Assembly (NCBI RefSeq): GCF_963678635.1
Contig: NC_087062.1
Location: 46,211,758 to 46,275,757, forward strand
Source: Symsagittifera roscoffensis
Taxonomy: Eukaryota; Xenacoelomorpha; Acoela; Convolutidae
Direction of reading: 5' to 3'
DNA: 64,000 bases
In this document: piece by piece, positions 24,491-34,625 of the stretch
Layout: each line of letters starts with the position of its first letter
How positions within the stretch are numbered: position 1 is the stretch's first letter
Translations under genes and position numbers: made by a program
Notes under the pieces: generated by a model
What the model was told of the DNA's origin: nothing
The model's input: only the letters and a program-made list of their open reading frames with translations
Database searches by the model: none

Positions 24491-25059
24491 GCCCGTCCCG
24501 TGTCAAACACACTGCCTTGATGTCTTCCTTTCTGAGATATGTCTTCACTTTCTTGTGAGATTGGGGTTGTCTGTCGGTTTCTATATCTCCGTTCAGAAAA
24601 CACACAGCAAGAGCGTTGACTTTATTCAATTTATTAATCTCAATGCCGTTTGTCTTCAGGTTGTACAGAGGCGATCAACGTCAGCAAGGAAATGCAAGTA
24701 GTTAAATTTGTCGCGCCCCCGATATTAGGCCCCAGTGAAAAAAATCGAACACCATACCAGGAACCTTTGAGGTGTTCTTCACCTTGTGGAGCGGTTTCAG
24801 CTCATTGTTTGACATGCGCTCGAGTTTCTTTTAATGTCGGTCTTTCATGAGGCCACGCACGTATCTCCTGGTGTGGAACGAAATGTTGCATTGGCTCAAC
24901 GCAATGTTTCATGTTTCAATCTACCACTGTTTCATTGTCCATCGTTTTATGACATGAAATCCCTTTTACTTCTACCTTTTTTACGGTGCTTAGTATGTTA
25001 ATTTATGTTGACTTAAGAACATTTTCAGGATTGTGCGCCTATTTTACGTTTGATATGTT
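24491..25059. other. Gene-free stretch next to the Penelope-like remnant
   Basis: Less AT-rich than the introns and probably the rest of the same element (its 5' part on the minus strand), but I could not read a convincing protein motif in it. Confidence 0.35.
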
Positions 25060-25125
25060 ATTAGACACTGATGATGAATTGGTAAGTCGAAAACGTTTTG
25101 GCCATTGACAATTGTCTCTTGGAGC
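25060..25125 (+). ncRNA. Candidate hammerhead ribozyme-like motif
   Basis: AGACA is followed by CTGATGA, a short imperfect stem (GAATT with AAGTC around GGT), then GAAA and ACGTTTTGG, and TGTCT complementary to AGACA lies downstream. CUGAUGA ... GAAA with closing stems is the hammerhead core, and Penelope-like elements are known to carry hammerheads in their terminal repeats. Stem III is not obvious and the motif is on the strand opposite to the RT remnant, so this is tentative. Confidence 0.3.
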
Positions 25126-25469
25126 CTCTGGTTAATGCTACATTTTTTTTTTTGGAAAAACCTGGATAGCAATTAATGTGAAAAAAATGAACGTCAACAG
25201 TATTTTACTTTTTTCGAGATATGACTGTTGTGATTTTCTCGAAACTTTAAATTTTATTTACAGTAAGTGAGGATTAGCAAGGAAAAAAATAACGAACGAT
25301 AACTAAGTATATTTTGATAGAGGTAAGTTTAGCGATTAAAAAAACGAATCTTGTATTTGATCAAATCTATTATCATGAAGAGTTATTTGGGCCCTCCAGA
25401 CGATGCAATATGAGGCATCTAGGCCGAAACCTACAAAACCAAGTATACCAAACAATTGTAGAACTAAAT

Positions 25470-25770
25470 TTTTGATTGACACTCTTTTGATAAAACTAAC
25501 CCAATTTGAGAAAACTGGATCAATAGGTAAAAACTTTTATTCCACTGAGAAAACTGATTACTAAATTCCATTTTCGAAATTAGAAGTCGATCACGTTATT
25601 CGTGACCTTTAGAATTTTGCTGTTCGATAGTGGAGTTTGTTTTCCTTTTAACAATGGAAATGCGCTGAACATAAAAAGGAATCACATGTCAAAACGCGAA
25701 AGATCAAAATTGAGCGTGAACAAATTTTTCGACTTTTTCCTGAAAAAAAAATGCCAAGACATTTAAACTG
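25470..25770. repeat. Dispersed repeat family A, copy 4
   Basis: Contains TTTTGATAAAACTAACCCA, GAGAAAACTGGATCAATAGG, TTTTATTCCACTGAGAAAAC, TTCCATTTTCGAAATTAGAA, GATCACGTTATTCGTGACC and GATAGTGGAGTTTGTTTTCC, in the same order as copies 1 and 2. One of the best preserved copies. Confidence 0.65.
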
Positions 25771-25799
25771 TATTACTATGATAGAAGGGTCCCCTGAAA

Positions 25800-27435
25800 A
25801 TAACCAGGTCCCTTGAGAATCTAGGCAAATACTTCAAACCTTCTACTCCTCCCGTTAAAAAGATGAACCGCAACGCCGACGTCACGAGACTCATGGCCAA
25901 CAAATTGGATGAAGGTGACATCAAAGGCGCGCGCTGTGAGGTTAGCACCCAGCGAAGACACTGTTGTTCCGCCAACGATTGAGAACAAGGCCCTACTAGT
26001 AAGTAAACATCCTACCAAAAGCATCAACCTTCGCCCCACTCCTTCCACGGACACACGGCAGATTGAATTGTCTGAACAAGAAGTCAGGAAAGCGGTCCTC
26101 GCGTTCGCTCCAGGCACTGCATGCGGACCCTGTGGTTCACGTCCTCAAAACTTGAAGGATGCCACCTCTCTCTCCTCGCGAACGAAGCAGGTAATAATTT
26201 GATTGCGACATTTTGAACTGGTGAGCCTACTGCTTTCCGGTAAGGTACCTGATTTCATCCATCCAATATTAGCTAGTGCCACCCTCATTTCACTATCAAA
26301 GAGAGAAGGTGGAGCTTGGCTCATAACCATCGGAGATACACTCAGATTCACTGCCAATTGCGTCTTGCATCGAAATAATTCACAAATTTATAGACCATTT
26401 CAAACCCATACAGAGGAGCTGGCGCCAGGAATGGATGCGAGGCTGCTGCTCACGCTGCTCGTAGTTACAACCTCAGTTCTGAGGTTGATCTGCCAACCTC
26501 TGAGGTTGATCACGCTTTCGTCAAGATTGACTTCTCCAACGCTTTCATTACGGTACGAAGAGATTCCATATTTGAAGTAATTCATGAACAGGCCTCGGCA
26601 ATTCTCAATTTTGTTAAGGTCGTCTGTAAAAAGATAGCTTTCTCTTTTACGGTGATCATCTTCTTGTGTCTGCGGAATGTTTTCAGCAGGAAGACCCTCT
26701 TTCCACTTTTGCGTTCTGCCTTGTCATCCGCAAGATGCTCCAACGGATTCGTAGCAAGTTCAAATCTGGACGACGAGGCATTCCGCGACACATGTCAAAC
26801 AGCCCTAAAAAACCTAATCGATCTTGAATCTCGTGCTAAAGAAGTGGGTCTCTTGCTGAACCAGAAGAATGTTTTCAGCAGGAAGACCCTCTTTCCACTT
26901 TTGGGTTCTGTCTTGTCATCCGCAAGATGTTCCAACGGATTCGTACCAAGTTCAAATCTAGGCATCTGGACGACGTGGCATTCCGCGACACATGGCAAAC
27001 AGCCCTAAAAAACCTAATCGATCTTGAATCTCGTGCTAAAGAAGTGGGTCCAGTTGAACCAGAAGAGGTCTACTTGTTGAACCAGAAATGTGAAGTTACG
27101 GCTTCCGGTCCCAACATACAGGCTCATTATCACGAATGCCAAGAAGTGTTTCCCAAGATTGACTGTGTTCCAGTAGGGAAAACCACTCTTCTCGGTGCCG
27201 GGTTATCTGTAAGATCTGAGCTCAAAAGCAAACTAGACCATGTCAAAGTTTTTATCAGCCGAACTCGTCATTTACCCTGTCAAACTGCTTTCTTTCGTGT
27301 TAAAAACTGATACTTCATTCCCAAACTCATGTATGTTCCCCGTGTCAATCCTGCTTTCAAACACCAAGATGTCTTCTGGGTAATCGATCAATCATTACAA
27401 CATGAAACCGAACGAATTCTGAACTGTATCATCAC
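25800..27435 (+). pseudogene. Decayed LINE fragment (R2/R4-type RT)
   Basis: Plus-strand text in three frames follows the RT region of a restriction-like-endonuclease LINE: RLMANKLDEGDIKGA, KHP, SEQEVRKAVLAFAPG, a VPDFIHPILASATLISL segment, IGDTLRF, a KIDFSNAF block (first RT aspartate), QQEDPL where QQGDP is expected, then IDLESRAKEVGLLLN and a FIPKLMYVPRVNP-like stretch near 27320. Stops and frameshifts are frequent, and the segment holding the YxDD motif is not recognisable. It is a family different from the copies at 27515 and 55910. Confidence 0.7.
26676..27050 (+). repeat. Tandem duplication of about 190 bp inside the LINE fragment
   Basis: AATGTTTTCAGCAGGAAGAC starts at about 26678 and again at about 26868, and the two copies run in parallel to GAAGTGGGTC. 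They differ at few positions, so the duplication is younger than most of the decay of the host fragment. Confidence 0.85.
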
Positions 27436-27478
27436 AGACCTTTCTTTCAAAAATCTGTGATTTTTGAAAGAAAGGTCT
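27436..27478. repeat. Perfect 20-bp inverted repeat, 3-nt loop
   Basis: 27436-27455 is the exact reverse complement of 27459-27478 (AGACCTTTCTTTCAAAAATC and its complement), separated by TGT. It lies exactly where the LINE fragment ends and just before the next hairpin. Confidence 0.9.
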
Positions 27479-27495
27479 ATAAACTGAAGGCTAAT

Positions 27496-27534
27496 AGTTT
27501 ATCACAACAATTAGCCTAATTGTTGTGATAAACT
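27496..27534. repeat. Perfect 19-bp inverted repeat, 1-nt loop
   Basis: 27496-27514 is the exact reverse complement of 27516-27534 (AGTTTATCACAACAATTAG and its complement). The right arm is the 5' terminal sequence of the LINE that follows: the same text lies at the 5' end of the minus-strand copy near 55890-55914, and a related phrase at 56020. Confidence 0.9.
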
Positions 27535-30230
27535 TATTAAGTAGATTTGTTATGTTTGATGTTTGTGCCTGTATATGGAGCGCCCTCTGAGGGATTTTAG
27601 AGACAGGTCTGTCAAGTGGCTTTCTGTGGGGAGGTGGGAAACTGGAACTGGCTTGAGAAGTCTGGTGGTGCGCCGCTGGACCTAATGAGCTCGGGTGAGA
27701 TTGTTCCTTGTTTTTGATTTTATAATTCGATTTTAAAATTTAAATTAATTTAGTTGTCTTTTTTTTTATTTGCTGATTTGTAAAATTCCCACTAACCGCT
27801 TATCATGGGTTAGTTGAGTCCCCTAAAGTCCAGTCAAAATCCTTTTTTTTACCTTTATGCTGCGTCAAGATGAGGAAAAACAACAAAGAGTGTACAAGCA
27901 AAGATTGCTTAAAACCTTCAGGACTGATAAATTGGATTAGATGTGATTGTTGTTCTAGTTGGTATCATATCAGTTGTGTAAATATTTCTCTTAGCGACTC
28001 TAAGAAAACCCAATGGTTTTAGTGTCCTTTATGCGTTGATGTAAAATCTGTTAATGAAGCAATAATAGGTAATGATTTAGTGCTAGACAATTATGTTAAT
28101 ACAGCCATCTCAAATGTCCGAGTACTCAAAAGAGTATCAAAAGACTCGCGGGTTCCCTTGGCGGAAAGTCTGACGGACAAAATAAATGACATCGTCTACA
28201 ATGTAGAAGATGTTACAAAATGGCTAATTTTTTTAACGTCGTTCTTGTTTTTTTTTGGAGCAACCGAAAAGAAGTGGACGCAAACAGACCACAAGCATGA
28301 GCTCTTTGATAAATCCAAAAATTCGAGCAAATGACGTGTCACTTCCAAAACCCCATCCCCAAGTTTCAAGCCCACCTCTGAGTGACCTCGAGCAGAGAAT
28401 AAAGTTAAAAAGTAGTAAGCTCGATGAAGGAAATGTAAAGGGATGGATAAGGCTTGCTGCTTCGGATGACAAAATAGCTCCTTTTTCAACTGATAACTAT
28501 CAAAATTTTTTGTCTAAGCACCCGCAGCGAGCCAAATTTGCAGCTCCAAATCCAGAAAAGTTGGATAGTTTTTTCGTAACCGATTTCGACCTATACAAAG
28601 CGATAATGTCCTTTCCAAACGGATCAGCAGCAGGTCCTGATAAAATAGTCCCTCAAATTTTTAAAGATCTTGTTAGTAAGTCGAATGGCAGTGCAGGACT
28701 CAATTTTCTTGAAATCGCTTACTAAGCTGATAAACCTCATTGGAGATGGCAAAATACCCGAACTACTAAGACTTTTCTTTTTTGGCGCAAAGCTTATCGC
28801 CCTCATAAAGATAGACGGAGGGTTGAGACCGATTGCCATATGCAACACGCTGAGACGTATCGCGTCTAAATGCGCTGGAAGCAAGGCCCTCTCCGAGCGA
28901 CAAAATTTTTTCGGAAACGTACAGGTAGGATGCGGTACCAAACGAGGAGCAGAAATAGCTGCGCACTCGTTTCGAAACCTAATTGAACGCGACGACAATC
29001 CAAAATGCACTGTTCTTTTAAAACTAGATTTTAAGAATGCCTTTAACTCTTTAAATAGAGAAACATTGCTGAATCATGTTTATTCAAACCGCCCGAAGTG
29101 TATAATTACACCCATTGCGCGTATGGTAAACCTAGTTACCTTTTTTACGGAAGCTTGGTCATAATGTCAGAAGACGGAACTCAGCAAGGTGATCCTGAAG
29201 CCCCACCCCTTTTTGCCGAAACCATTCATACACTAGTCAAACAGTTGGAGTCGAAAATTAACATCTGGTATTTAGATGATGGGAATATAGCCGACGACTA
29301 TAAGGTAGTACTCCGTGACCTTAAAAACATTCTGAAATCGGAACAAATTTATGACCTGAGCTTAAACACTGAGAAGTGTGAACTTTGTTTTTTGGGACCG
29401 ACTACTAGTACACAGTATAATTCATTTTTAACACAATTTCGAAAAATATGCCCCAAAATAAAAATAAAAACAAAAGAAGAACTCTTCATTTTAGGATCTC
29501 CAATCGGCGAACTTTGCCGAAAAGAAATGCTCGACAAAAAAATTAAGGAGCTTGAAAAAATCTCGCATGTCATTGACAAACTAGACGCCCATTATGGTTT
29601 TTACCTCCTGAAAAAATGCTTTGGCATGCCAAAACTTTTATATTTTTTTGCGTACAAGCCCTTGTTTTTTGCAAAATGATTTTTTGGAACGCTACGATAA
29701 ATTACTAAGAAATTCGTTATGCAAGGTCACTAACGTTAAAATGGATGATAACCATTTTTTACAAGCAGTTCTTCCGGCAGCCAAAGGTGGCTTGGGCGCT
29801 TCTTCCGCTCGTCTACTCGCTTTGCCCGCTTTCTTAGCCTCAGCAGTAGGAGCAAAAGAAGAACCTAAGCATATCCACTGAGGAACCCAGAGCAGGCAGC
29901 TTTTTAAAACAGAGAATCTCCCTGGCAATACAGATTGCGAACGCCGCATGTGTACTCGGAACAATAAATGACAAAATAACTTTCGACGAAATTTTTTACT
30001 TTTAACACTTGTATAGTATATTATCTCGTGTCGAGTTGCGTGTTCTTATTGAAGAAACGTAACCCGTATCGATTTTAGTTGAAAAGGACTTAAACACATG
30101 TCATCTTCTTTTATCATTATCACTTCCGTATCTAGAAAATTCCAAGGATTTTGACTGGAATACATGATGAAGGGACTCATGACTGTAACCTCGGTTACTA
30201 TGATACTTTTGACCTTCTGGTTACCTTCAG
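27515..30230 (+). mobile_element. LINE copy 1 (plus), R2/R4-type with internal deletion
   Basis: A non-LTR retrotransposon of about 2.7 kb. Order: 5' UTR (27515-27869), PHD-like finger, RT, then a jump of about 790 bp relative to copy 2 that removes the region between the RT thumb and the end of the endonuclease. The junction near 29858 shows AAG microhomology. The 3' end and 3' UTR (29870-30230) remain. Copy 2 lies in the opposite orientation and meets it tail to tail. Confidence 0.85.
27870..29880 (+). pseudogene. LINE copy 1 ORF: PHD-like finger and reverse transcriptase
   Basis: ATG at 27870. Residues 1-50 form a C4HC3 PHD-like finger: CTSKDC, RCDCCSSWYHISC and a final CPLC, with a TAG between WF and CPLC. 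RT follows: GSAAGPDKIVPQIFKDL, GGLRPIAICNTLRR, the VLLKLDFKNAFNSL block with the first catalytic Asp (about 29020-29055), GTQQGDP and WYLDDGN, the YxDD equivalent (about 29265-29285). Frames change near 28250 (poly-T tract), 28700 and 29130, so the copy is dead although its catalytic residues survive. The end VGAKE is fused by deletion to the last residues of the endonuclease module. Confidence 0.85.
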
Positions 30231-30808
30231 TCAAATAACTCTTCCCGTCAAGCATCGAGGCCTCGGTTTCCTCAGTGTCCCAACCATCAGTTCCGCGGCC
30301 TTCATTGTCTCTATCGTTATCACTGCAGACTAGTGAAGCCGTATAACAACTGAGAGAGTCATTGACTGTTCGATAGTCGACGCTGTTAGATGTGACATTC
30401 GACCAGAATGGTCAAAATTTTAACGTTTCTTTTTTTTCAAAGGCAATCAGAAGGTCAAAAGTATCATAGTAACCGAGGTTACAGTCAGGAGTCCCTTCAT
30501 CACGTATTCCAGTCAAAATCCTTGGAGTTTTCTAGATATGGAAGTGATAATGATAAAAGATGACAAGTGTTTAAGTCCTTTTCAATTAAAATCGATACGG
30601 TGTACGTTTCTTCAAAAAGAACACGCAACTCGACACGAGATAATATAATATACAAGTGTTACAAATAAAAATTTTAGTCGAAAGTTATTTTTGTCATTTA
30701 TTGTTCCGAGCACGCAAGCAGCGTTCGCAATCTGTATTGGCAGGGAGATTCTCTGTTTCAAAAAGCTGCCTGCTCTGGGTTCCTCAGTGCATATGCTTAG
30801 GTTCTTAC
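29870..30808. repeat. Large inverted repeat formed by two LINE 3' ends
   Basis: Arms 29870-30230 and 30440-30808 are reverse complements at high identity; for example AACCCAGAGCAGGCAGCTTT at 29883 is mirrored at 30767. The 210-bp centre is unrelated to the arms. It arises because LINE copies 1 and 2 lie tail to tail. On the minus strand copy 2 ends in a short A-rich tract near 30430. Confidence 0.85.
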
Positions 30809-31447
30809 AAAGCTTGCTCAAAAAAATTTCTGTGCTGGGGCAGGCCGCGCCCTGAACTTCAAAAGCTACCGGTTGAAAAAGATATCAATCACCATCATTT
30901 ACAAGATCTTTATACTTGTCATTTTTCCGCTCTTCCGCTTCAGCGGCAGCCGTACCAGGGTTACAAACAGACCCGGCATTAATCCTACAAGGAGCTAAGA
31001 GTCTAAAACCGTTACATCCCACAAGAGCTGCTTACCAAAAGCCCTAAAAACGAGCGTCAAACCGTCTGGTCGCTTCTGATGGGTCCTGTAGAGGTGTTGT
31101 GGTTCTAAAACAGACGGAATGTGAGTAGATGATAAACTCTGCTTTATAAGGGCATTCAGGTTTGAATGCCTAGAGAATCTCCCTGCACTTTTGAGGCAAG
31201 AAAGACCATGCCAACCATCCTCGGTAACGTCTTTTCCGCACACGCATTTATACCGTTCGCATGTTTTTGATCCTAATCGAAGTCCCATTTTAATTCTGAG
31301 TTGTTGGTTCGACAGTTTTAACCTGAAATTTTTGCACGGGTTGACGTTCAACCATTGGGAGCCAAATCTATCTTGGAACGCGTTGAATCTTTTTACGTCC
31401 GTTGGTTCGAGTCGTAAAATCAACTCGGCAATTTCGCTGTCAAAAAC
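30430..31447 (-). mobile_element. LINE copy 2 (minus), 3' part with restriction-like endonuclease
   Basis: From 31447 down, the frame opens directly in the LINE protein: LRLEPTDVKRFNAF, a zinc-binding CVCGKDVTEDGWHGLSC, RHSNLNALIKQ, and KRPDG followed by LLWDVTV, the PD-(D/E)xK core of R2/R4-type endonucleases. A one-base shift at about 30996 breaks the frame; beyond it the expected tail (PGTAAAEAEERK, FLKQRISL, NAACVLGTI) is readable to about 30690. The 3' UTR then runs to an A-tract near 30430. Confidence 0.85.
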
Positions 31448-32349
31448 TGTGCCAGTTGGTCATATCTGGAAGTTTGACCTTGAGGAATACAAAATACGTG
31501 GTTTTGGGATGAAGTTTAATTTTTCAAAAATTCGAATTAAGCCTGTCATGCTCAATTTTCTCGCGACAATTGAAAACATCAAAAAAATAAAAACAGAACG
31601 ACCGAGTCGCAATTGCGGGAAAGTGACAGAAAAAACAGCGGGAAATTGCTATTCGCAATTTTCGAGATTATAATAAAACTACGAGTGTAGAGCTGTCCTA
31701 TCTGGATATAGGATGCAGAGTGATTACGGAAGAAGATCGAAATTCAGCTGAACCAGAAAGAACCTTCAATGGAAAGGTAAACAACTGAAGTCTCCCAATG
31801 GTTCAGACCCAAAACTATATTCTCAAGTTAAAACTCATTTCCTTCGATTGGAACTCATTGATAGAAAACTTCTCGACTTAGATTCAATTATATTTATGAT
31901 AGAGTTACTAATTAGCTTGATTACTCTGATTCTCAAGTGTGCTGCTATTTGAATAGTTAATTTGATTTTCCCGAGTGTATTTTATGATAAAAATGTTGAG
32001 GTAAGGCGAGTTTTAGTTTGATCCATCTGAAATGGATCAAAGTTCCACTGTCCCATAAAAAGTAATTTCACGGATTGTTCCGACCAAGTTTTTAACGGCG
32101 TTCGTGTATTTTGGGTATTTTGAGACCTAAGTATGGGGACGTTCTTATTTTCTAGAGTGGGGGGGGCTATTTTGGTAGTGGCCTTTAAGCTGTAACGGGT
32201 TCTAGTCTCATGTCGCAAGTTAACCAAATTGGCTCCGACCGTTTAGAGGTAGAAAAACACAAGAGATAGTGTCCCTGACTCTTGAGCCAATGAATATAGG
32301 GCCTATTTTCCTTAAGCCTCATATGTGACCGAAGTAGACGACTGTTACA
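31448..32349 (+). repeat. 5' LTR of the giant element
   Basis: About 902 bp, starting TGTGCCAGTTGGTCATATC and ending CGACTGTTACA. Identity to the 3' LTR is about 93% by eye over the first 350 bp, so the insertion is not recent. It contains a run of six G near 32160 and a CTCTTGAGCCAATG stretch near the end. A TATA-like box is not certain (GTATTTTATGATAAAAATG near 31976 is a candidate). Confidence 0.9.
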
Positions 32350-32360
32350 TAGTGTTTTTA

Positions 32361-32378
32361 TGGCGCTCCTGGGTGTTT
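32361..32378 (+). promoter_or_regulatory. Candidate primer-binding site
   Basis: TGGCGCTCCTGGGTGTT begins 12 bp after the LTR. TGG followed by a tRNA acceptor-stem complement is the expected form. The matching stretch in the second element (57432) reads TGACGCTCCTTGGTGTT, so the position is conserved though not identical. The priming tRNA was not identified. Confidence 0.5.
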
Positions 32379-34625
32379 TACGACATCAAGACTACGGAGT
32401 TGAACCCACTTGACACAGATCCGGGCTACATGCCCATTCTAGAGTACCGGTGGTACGGTTCAGCGGGAACGTGTAAACCTTCCGGTTGTACCGTGATAGC
32501 TTTTTAAGAACACTTGAGAAAACTTCCTGGTACGCTCTCCGAACGAGGCCAAGCTAACCGAGTAAGGGGGGGGGGTAACTAGAGGGACAAAAACACGAGC
32601 AAAAAGACAACAAGCGAAACAAAAACAAGAAAAAAGATTAGAAAAAGTTAAAAAAACCATAAAACAAAAAAGATAGTGACTTTGACACCAGATTAGTTGG
32701 ATCAAACCTTTATATTAATTAAATAGTATACCCATACTGTTTTATAAGACCAATTGTTTCGATCAACCTAGCAATCTAATCCAGTGACCTCAATAAGGTG
32801 CCCAAGTGGGGGGCGTTGTTAAGGGTTTTCAGATAGCTTGCAACTTAGCTGGACAACTAGGAGACTTGACTGGAAGAGGTGACGAGCCGAGTGGGAAAGT
32901 GGTTCACAAGGATTGAGCTGAACCGCTAGGAGACTTGACTGGAAGAAAGGACCAGCTAAGTGGGAAGGTGGTGCTGGTGTCAAGTGCAGTGCACGTCAAG
33001 GGGACAACGAGCACGGGACCGGTACAACAAGAAGAGGACGCGCAGGGGTGTTCTCAAGTTGGACAAACGGGTATCGTTAACATCCACATTACATTATAGG
33101 AAATAAGTGTAAAATTGGATAAGCGGAAACCCCATTGTTTTGAGGAAGTTTTTGCTCAAGCAGGCCTGGAAACAGGTCTACGGTTTTCTCTCGAGAGGTT
33201 TAGCACCCGGCGCTTAAGGAAATTTTCGGCTTAAGAGGGGGGCTAAAGAGGGGAGAGGTTAGACGGGGGGCTGCTTAGGTTAAAGGTTGGTGGTTGTAAA
33301 GTGTAAAAAGGGGGGACACATTAGAGTAACTAATTGTTCGGCATCGTCAATTTAGTTACATTAGATACTTACACGCGTTGGTTATAAGAAGCGGATATCC
33401 AAATTTAACACCGAGTTAAGGTAGGCACCCTGGTCGGATAGGTAGGGGGGAACGGACATAGACAGTTTTTGTTATACCCCATAAGATCGCTAGCAGGGGG
33501 GAGGAAAACGCGTGGCAATCGGGTACCAGACGTTTTTTCGGACAAAGGTTGACATCTGTCAGCTTTGAATTTTAGGTGGGTCATCTCTCTGTTTTTATAA
33601 TTTTTCCTGTTTAAATTTTTACGTCTTGGTGAGAATTTGTTATTGGTATTTGAACGAACAGGTGATCACAAGATACCTGCGAAAAAGTTGGGGTTTCAAA
33701 TTGCCTGGAAACAACGAAAGGGAGATAAATACAGGGGGGTCAGTATTTGAAGCTTTTGGCCATTAAGATAGGGTTTTTGGGAAAATTCTTACTAGAGCTT
33801 AAGTGGTGGTACACGGAACAGTGGTTCAAGAGTCCCCACAACGAAGATGAAGAAATCCTACTATCCAGACACTTGATGACAAGTCTGGGGACAGTACCGA
33901 AGAAGTCTTAGGACAGTGCAGTCTGGGGACGGTCTTGGGACGGTGCAGTCTTGGGACAGTCTTGGGCCAGAGCAGTCTTGGTACGGTCTTGGGACAGTGG
34001 TCTTGGGACACTGATCTTGGGACAGTGGTCTTGGGACAGTGGTCTTGGGACAGTGGTCTTGGGACAATAGTCTTGGGACACTAGTCGTGGGACAGTAGCC
34101 TTGGGACAGTAGTCTTGGGACAGTAGTCTTGGGATACTAGTCTTGGGACAGTAGTCTTGGGACAGTAGTCTTGGGACAGTAGTTTTGGGACACTAGTCTT
34201 GGGACAGTAGTCTTGGGATATTAGTCTTGGGACAGTAGTCTTGGGACAGTAGTCTTGGGACAGTAGTCTTGGGGCAAGGGTCTTGGGACAATGGTCTCGG
34301 GACACTAACAAGAAGTACTGGGACAGCACCTAATAGTCTTGGGACAGTAGAGAGAAAGCTTGGGACAGCACGAAGAAGTGGTGTGACGGTACTAAAGTGT
34401 CTTAAGACAGGTCGAAATAACTGAATCAAAAGCAATAGGACTAGTCGGAACGTTAAATCGCGATAGATTGGATACTGTTAGGATCACGAATTAGTAAATT
34501 TTAATAAAATCTTGTCAGGAATAGGAAAGTAGTTTATCTTTTTATTATCGAAAATTTTTTTTATTCTTAGAATAGGATTTTGTAAATAGCAATATTGTAA
34601 ATAGAATCAATTGTAAATAAAAATC
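32379..34625 (+). other. Long untranslated leader of the giant element
   Basis: About 2.2 kb without a supported gene. It contains at least eight runs of six or more G (a run of ten near 32566), an imperfect 69-bp duplication beginning AGGAGACTTGACTGGAAGA (32859 and 32928), and the minisatellite described next. Long leaders may hold packaging and translation-control signals; nothing here proves that. Confidence 0.6.
33888..34340 (+). repeat. Leader minisatellite, 14-15-bp unit
   Basis: About 30 imperfect copies of a CTTGGGACAGTAGT-type unit. The early copies carry GGTCTTGGGACAGTGG or GCAGTC variants and the central ones are nearly uniform. Minus-strand frames of PKTTVPRLLSQDY repeats are by-products of the unit length and not genes. 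Confidence 0.9.

Noticed and set aside
33826-34435. Minus-strand frames with repeated PKTTVPRLLSQDY peptides
   Set aside because: The repeat unit is close to a multiple of three, so frames stay open by chance; they lie in the leader of a plus-strand element.
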